Positions 6,201-9,492 of a DNA stretch of 9,492 nt are shown in pieces. The notes under the pieces are model-generated. The model saw only the letters and a list, made by a program, of their open reading frames with translations. It did no database searches and was not told the origin of the DNA. The DNA comes from Bacteroidota bacterium (GTDB lineage: Bacteria > Bacteroidota > Bacteroidia > Flavobacteriales_F > PHOS-HE28): assembly GCA_023430325.1 (NCBI GenBank), contig JAEZAU010000041.1, forward strand, positions 1 through 9,492, given 5' to 3'. A program made the position numbers and the translations under genes. The number at the start of each line of letters is the position of its first letter. The first letter of the stretch is position 1.

Positions 6201-6292
6201 GGTGAATGGTCTTCGGTGAATAGCGAATGGTCCTTGGTGAATGGAGGGAGATGTTTCAGGAACCATTCGCCAGTCACTTTTCACCATTCACC
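6201..6292. repeat. Long imperfect palindrome made of GGTGAAT-type heptamers
   Basis: On the plus strand 6201-6242 divides into six heptamers: exact GGTGAAT at 6201, 6215 and 6236, the variant AGCGAAT at 6222, and GGTCTTC/GGTCCTT at 6208 and 6229. On the minus strand 6292-6258 divides the same way, starting GGTGAAT, GGTGAAA. The arms 6201-6231 and 6262-6292 are equal in length (31 nt) and complementary at 24 of 31 positions. They include perfect 9-bp blocks at both ends: GGTGAATGG with CCATTCACC, and GCGAATGGT with ACCATTCGC. The spacer is 30 nt. It resembles heptameric short tandem repeats arranged as an inverted pair, and could form a cruciform or RNA stem. Confidence 0.7.
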
Positions 6293-6369
6293 GATCTTCC
6301 ACCATCACCTGTTGACACCTCACCGAAAAGGACCCGTGCTCGATCGCCTGGGATCGCCACCTTCACGCC

Positions 6370-6615
6370 ATGTATCCGTTCAATGCGCTGGCGCTCAGAA
6401 AACGCGCCGAGGTGCTTTGGAACTGCGGTGAATTCGTGGCGATCTGTCGCGAACGGTCACCCTTTGTGCAATACTTCGCGATGGATGGTTTCTTCGTGGA
6501 GCTGCAGTTCGATCAGGATCCGATAAAGATGCTCGGCCTTACGGCGTTCACCACCGGTGAAAAGTACGAGCGCATGCTGGCGGCGATCGATCTGGGACGG
6601 TTGCTGGATGAATAG
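6370..6615 (+). CDS. Small conserved-looking hypothetical protein (81 aa)
   Basis: This is an 81-residue open frame with ordinary amino-acid composition and no signal peptide, so probably cytoplasmic. It reads as a helix rich in charged residues (about 7-30, with Cys19 and Cys26), an aromatic strand region QYFAMDGFFVELQF (about 34-47), then a helical C-terminus ending DLGRLLDE. Its layout is like small uncharacterised Bacteroidota proteins of about 80 residues, but I cannot name a family or function. CACCTTCA (6358-6365) four nt before the ATG is a degenerate version of the -7 box seen 250 nt later, a weak start argument. Its last codons contain the promoter of the molybdenum-cofactor operon. 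It is read in the same direction, with 18 nt to the next gene. Confidence 0.65.
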   Translation: MYPFNALALRKRAEVLWNCGEFVAICRERSPFVQYFAMDGFFVELQFDQDPIKMLGLTAFTTGEKYERMLAAIDLGRLLDE

Positions 6616-6629
6616 TGGATCTACCTTTG
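6601..6629 (+). promoter_or_regulatory. Promoter of the molybdenum-cofactor operon
   Basis: TTG (6601-6603), 18 nt, then TACCTTTG (6622-6629) fits the Bacteroidota -33/-7 layout; it is the best complete promoter in the window. It starts inside the last codons of the 81-residue gene. The box ends four nt before the ATG at 6634, predicting a leaderless or nearly leaderless transcript. Confidence 0.65.
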
Positions 6630-6633
6630 GAAG

Positions 6634-7299
6634 ATGCCTTTCGATCGTATCGCCGTGATCGGTGCGGGTGCCACCGGTTGCGCATTGCTGCCGATGCTCT
6701 GCACGCTCCCGCTTTCGCGGATCTTGTTGATCGATGGTGATACGGTGGAAGAGCGCAACCTTCCGCGCCAACCGCTGTACGGAAATGCCGATCTCGGAAG
6801 ATCGAAAGTGGAGGTTGCCGCAACACGCCTAGCTCACTTGAGAAAGGATCTGGAGATCATAAGATCTTTCATCGATCGAAAGAACATCGGCGATCAGTTG
6901 AAGGACATCGATCTGATCGCCGATTGCACCGATGATCTTCATGCGCACCGCCTCCTTGACGAATTCTGTGGAAGCCATAAGATCCCGCTCATCACCGGCG
7001 CGATCCACGGCAGACAGCTGCAGGTGATGACATTGCACGCGCCGGAAGATCCTTTGTCATTGCATCACTTTTTCCATGGCCGTGGACTTTCAGAACAGGA
7101 TGCATGTGACATGACCAATGTTCCGGTGGAAGTGCCTGCTGCCACCGCTGCTTTGATGATCCGCCGTATTCGCGCGATCATGGAGGAACGACCGATCCAA
7201 AGATCCATGGATGTACTCGATCTGGAACATGGTCATTGGTTGCGCATCGCTCCTTTCGATCCCGATGCTGAACACGAACTGATCGCGCATGGCCGCTGA
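6634..7299 (+). CDS. MoeB/ThiF/HesA-family E1-like adenylyltransferase
   Basis: This is a 221-residue E1-like enzyme. MoeB members adenylate the C-terminal glycine of MoaD so sulfur can be loaded for molybdopterin synthesis; ThiF does the same for ThiS. The ATP site is intact: GAGATG (10-15) nucleotide loop, Asp34/Asp36, NLPRQ (Asn42, Arg45), Lys58 in GRSKVE, and DCTDD (97-101). The CxxC zinc pairs usual in MoeB/ThiF are absent. Cys158 in ACDM lies where the crossover-loop cysteine is often found. It is also shorter than typical MoeB (about 250 residues) and has no rhodanese domain. Because it leads an operon with moeA and mobA, a MoeB role is the best inference, but ThiF-like or other sulfur-carrier activation remains possible. 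It overlaps the next gene by 11 nt. Confidence 0.82.
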   Translation: MPFDRIAVIGAGATGCALLPMLCTLPLSRILLIDGDTVEERNLPRQPLYGNADLGRSKVEVAATRLAHLRKDLEIIRSFIDRKNIGDQLKDIDLIADCTDDLHAHRLLDEFCGSHKIPLITGAIHGRQLQVMTLHAPEDPLSLHHFFHGRGLSEQDACDMTNVPVEVPAATAALMIRRIRAIMEERPIQRSMDVLDLEHGHWLRIAPFDPDAEHELIAHGR

Positions 7300-8020
7300 T
7301 CCGCTTCTTCTTCTCGCACTTTTCCTGGTCGCGCTCCTCTACTCTAGCGTTGGCCATGGCGGCGCCAGCGGATACCTGGCAGTGATGACGATCGCAGGCA
7401 TGTCGATCGGTGTGGTCCGCCCGTCCGCATTGTTGTTGAACCTATTGGTGAGCGGCATCGCGTTCCTGCAATTCCGGCGCGCCGGACATTTCCGTTGGGG
7501 ATCGTTCTGGCCCTTTGCGATCACATCGATCCCCGCAGCGTTCATCGGCACACGCATCCCGATCGACCCGGTGATCTACAAACAACTGCTGGCGATCTGC
7601 CTGCTGTTCGCAGTTGCCAGACTGCTCGGACTTTTTGGACGTTGGAGCAACGATCTGCGCCCGATCAACATTCCGCTGGCTGCTGCGATCGGGCTGGTGA
7701 TCGGGCTGCTTTCCGGTGTGATCGGGATCGGTGGCGGTATAATCCTTAGCCCTCTGATCCTGCTCTTGCGATGGAATTCCGCGCATGAAGCCGCAGCGGT
7801 GAGCGCACTTTTCATCTTCGTGAACAGCGCGGCAGGTCTGATCGGCATCAATGATCCATCTTTCCTGATCGCCGGTGGAGTGATGTCGTGGCTGGCCGTT
7901 GCACTGGCCGGCGGACTTCTCGGCGCCTACCTCGGCGCACACAGGTCACCGCCCTTGCGTTTACGGCAGGTACTCGGCATCGTGTTGCTTTTCGCCTCGG
8001 CTAAATTGCTGCTCCCGTGA
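7289..8020 (+). CDS. TauE/SafE (TSUP) family membrane protein, putative sulfite or organosulfur exporter
   Basis: This is a 243-residue protein made almost entirely of membrane helices (about eight). It has the two-fold repeat of the TSUP family: YSSVGHGGASGYLAVMTI near the N-terminus and GLLSGVIGIGGGIILSPLILL at about 144-164 are the paired glycine-rich signature loops. TSUP proteins move sulfite, sulfoacetate, thiosulfate or related sulfur anions across the inner membrane. It overlaps the MoeB-like gene by 11 nt and moeA by 4 nt (GTGA), so it is firmly inside the cofactor operon. That suggests a link to a sulfite- or sulfur-handling molybdoenzyme or to cofactor sulfur; the substrate is inferred from family only. 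Confidence 0.87.
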   Translation: MAADPLLLLALFLVALLYSSVGHGGASGYLAVMTIAGMSIGVVRPSALLLNLLVSGIAFLQFRRAGHFRWGSFWPFAITSIPAAFIGTRIPIDPVIYKQLLAICLLFAVARLLGLFGRWSNDLRPINIPLAAAIGLVIGLLSGVIGIGGGIILSPLILLLRWNSAHEAAAVSALFIFVNSAAGLIGINDPSFLIAGGVMSWLAVALAGGLLGAYLGAHRSPPLRLRQVLGIVLLFASAKLLLP

Positions 8021-9192
8021 TCTCGGTGGAAGAAGCGCGAAAGCGGATCGAAGAGGCATTACATCTGCTTCCAGTGAAGGAAGTGCCGCTACAGGAAGCC
8101 TTCGCGCATTTCACGGCCGCACCGATAATTGCGCCGCATGATCATCCGCTCTTCGACAACAGTGCGGTGGATGGTTATGCATTGCGCTTCGTTGCGGATC
8201 GGAACGAGTTCAGGGTGATCGGTGAGATCGCTGCTGGCGGGATCTGGACAAGTCCGATCGGTGAAGGTGATTGTGTGCGGATCTTCACGGGAGCCAAAAT
8301 GCCTGCTGATGCCGATACCGTGGTGATGCAGGAACATGTTCAGCGAAACGGCGATCGGATCGTGATCACCGATCAACGAGCGGAACACGGGGCGAATGTC
8401 CGGCGCAAAGGTGAGCAGGTGCGTGCCGGAACAGAAGTGATGGCAGCGGGCAAAGAGCTCACTCCTGCTGCGATCGGCCTGCTGGCTTCTGTCGGCGTCA
8501 AAAAAGTTCGCGTGCATGAATGGCCTTACGTCACGGTGATCATCACCGGCAACGAGTTCACCGATGATGACCCACAGGAAGGCCGCATCTTCAGCAGCAA
8601 CGATCTGATGCTTTCCTCAGCACTGCAACGGATCGGGATCCGTGCGCAACCACTATATGCAAAGGATGATGCAGTGGACCTGGAGCGAACGTTACGACAG
8701 GCGATGTCGCGCAGCGATGTGATCATCACCACCGGCGGGGTTTCCGTGGGCGATCATGATCTGGTGGCCCCGATCCTGGACCGAACAGGCGCTAAGATCA
8801 TCTTTCACAAGGTGGCGCAAAAGCCCGGCAAACCGATGTTGTTCGCCCGGAACGGCGATACCGTGATCTTCGGTCTTCCAGGAAATCCGCGCGCCGTGAT
8901 GATCCTTTTCTGGGAATATGTTCTTCCCGCATTGCGCAAAATGATGGGATCTTCATCGCCCGATCTGCGCAAGGAACATTTGCCATTGATGCATGATCTT
9001 CAATTGAAAGGTGAACGTGCCGAATTCCGTGCTGCACGCATTATTGATCGCCATGTCACCTTGCTTCCCGATCAAGGCTCGCACATGCTTTCGAGCTTGT
9101 TGCAGGCCGATGCGCTGGCCTTCTCTCCAGGAACAACGCGGGAAGTGAAGAAGGGTGATCCCGTGGAGATCCATTATTTGCCGCTGCAATGA
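8017..9192 (+). CDS. moeA: Molybdopterin molybdenumtransferase MoeA
   Basis: This is a 391-residue cytoplasmic enzyme that inserts molybdate into adenylylated molybdopterin. All main landmarks are present: PLFDNSAVDGYA (44-55), a beta-barrel insert with IFTGAKMP (89-96), NVRRKGE (127-133), TTGGVSVGDHD (238-248), KPGKPM (269-274) and GLPGNP (286-291). A C-terminal beta domain ends near 391. The residues after GLPGNP are RAVMI, where an uncharged VS/VA is usual; this is a small deviation. The GTG start at 8017 overlaps the preceding stop (GTGA) and matches the family N-terminus ISVEEARKRI. The stop overlaps the mobA start (ATGA). Length is typical. Confidence 0.95.
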   Translation: MISVEEARKRIEEALHLLPVKEVPLQEAFAHFTAAPIIAPHDHPLFDNSAVDGYALRFVADRNEFRVIGEIAAGGIWTSPIGEGDCVRIFTGAKMPADADTVVMQEHVQRNGDRIVITDQRAEHGANVRRKGEQVRAGTEVMAAGKELTPAAIGLLASVGVKKVRVHEWPYVTVIITGNEFTDDDPQEGRIFSSNDLMLSSALQRIGIRAQPLYAKDDAVDLERTLRQAMSRSDVIITTGGVSVGDHDLVAPILDRTGAKIIFHKVAQKPGKPMLFARNGDTVIFGLPGNPRAVMILFWEYVLPALRKMMGSSSPDLRKEHLPLMHDLQLKGERAEFRAARIIDRHVTLLPDQGSHMLSSLLQADALAFSPGTTREVKKGDPVEIHYLPLQ

Positions 9193-9492
9193 GGAACGGC
9201 TGGACCGGCGTGGTTCTCGCAGGCGGCAAAAGCTCGCGCATGGGCCGCGACAAGGCGCTGATCGAGATCGACGGCCGTTCACTGTTGGATCGCGCGCTGG
9301 ACCGGTTGGAGCCGATCACCGATGATCTGCTCGTGATCGGCGATCCCAAGAAATACGGGCATGCAGGCCCTTTCGTGATCCCCGATGAAACACCCGATCT
9401 GGGACCGATCGGAGGCCTTGTGACAGCGATGCGTTTTGCCACGAACGACAAACTTTTGGTGCTGGCGTGCGATCTCCCGGCGATCACTGAAG
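9189..9492 (+). CDS. mobA: Molybdenum cofactor guanylyltransferase MobA (C-terminus cut by window edge)
   Basis: This is the first 101 residues of MobA, which attaches GMP from GTP to Mo-molybdopterin to make the guanine dinucleotide cofactor used by DMSO-reductase-family enzymes. The nucleotide-binding signature LAGGKSSRMGRDKAL (10-24) is complete. LGPIGGL (71-77) and LACDLPAI (92-99), with metal-binding Asp95, follow at the expected spacing. ATG 9189 overlaps the moeA stop by four nt. Its presence implies the host uses bis-MGD-type molybdoenzymes such as nitrate reductase or related oxidoreductases, though none is in the window. Confidence 0.93.
   Translation, partial: MRNGWTGVVLAGGKSSRMGRDKALIEIDGRSLLDRALDRLEPITDDLLVIGDPKKYGHAGPFVIPDETPDLGPIGGLVTAMRFATNDKLLVLACDLPAITE

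Larger units (their letters stand above)
5903..6369. other. Gene-free stretch between ssb and the 6370 gene, rich in hairpins and repeats
   Basis: No open frame here looks coding. The open frames crossing it on both strands are Arg/Pro-rich low-complexity translations with no recognisable domain, and several are tails of frames antisense to ssb. It contains the ssb promoter edge, a GC-rich REP-like element (5941-6146) and a heptamer palindrome (6201-6292). A segment with little structure follows (6293-6369), except for a TTGACA-like string at 6312-6317. Confidence 0.7.

Noticed and set aside
6201..6292. Heptamer region considered as a CRISPR array
   Set aside because: Units are 7 nt with no unique spacers of regular length, and the second half is inverted; no cas genes are present.
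6312..6317. TTGACA considered as a sigma-70-type -35 element
   Set aside because: No TATAAT-like box at proper spacing, and Bacteroidota primary promoters use a different consensus.

Overview
The window looks like a chromosomal fragment of an uncultured or little-studied Bacteroidota, most likely of the Flavobacteriales. Four observations support this: a gldE-gldD pair next to ssb, TAnnTTTG-type -7 promoter boxes in front of several genes, almost no Shine-Dalgarno sequences, and lipoproteins with short lipobox signals. The base composition is fairly GC-rich for that group. The tetranucleotide GATC is strikingly over-represented, about one per 27-35 nt in several genes against one per 256 nt expected.

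Layout, left to right. Positions 1-603 (minus) hold the N-terminal 201 residues of an EamA/DMT-family transporter that runs off the left edge. Divergent from it, 853-1389 encodes a lipoprotein with a heavy-metal-associated (HMA) domain carrying CxxxC instead of CxxC; it ends at a perfect UUCG-loop hairpin terminator. Next is a heme A synthase of the Cox15/CtaA type (to 2517), whose start codon is unclear. A minimal nucleotidyltransferase/HEPN toxin-antitoxin pair (MntA/HepT type, 2535-3171) follows with its own promoter and a small secreted or membrane-anchored protein (3178-3492) close behind. These three genes are AT-richer than their surroundings but have the same GATC density.

On the minus strand, ssb, gldE and gldD (5872 down to 3500) form a compact unit of single-stranded DNA-binding protein and two Gld proteins. 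Upstream of ssb lies about 500 nt without a convincing gene (5873-6369). It holds a hairpin-rich REP-like element and a long imperfect palindrome built from heptamers related to GGTGAAT.

The right third is a plus-strand cluster. A small protein of unknown function (6370-6615) carries, in its 3' end, a promoter (TTG-N18-TACCTTTG) for a tightly overlapping molybdenum-cofactor operon: a MoeB/ThiF-like adenylyltransferase, a TauE/SafE (TSUP) sulfite-exporter-like membrane protein, MoeA and MobA (cut by the right edge). Overlaps of 11, 4 and 4 nt indicate translational coupling. The moaA/C/D/E genes are not in the window.

No RNA gene, CRISPR array, insertion sequence or prophage was recognised. 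I see no wholly new multi-gene system. The best leads are the GATC signature, the heptamer palindrome, the promoter boxes 4-5 nt from start codons (predicting leaderless mRNAs), the ctaA start, and the small protein linked to the toxin-antitoxin pair.
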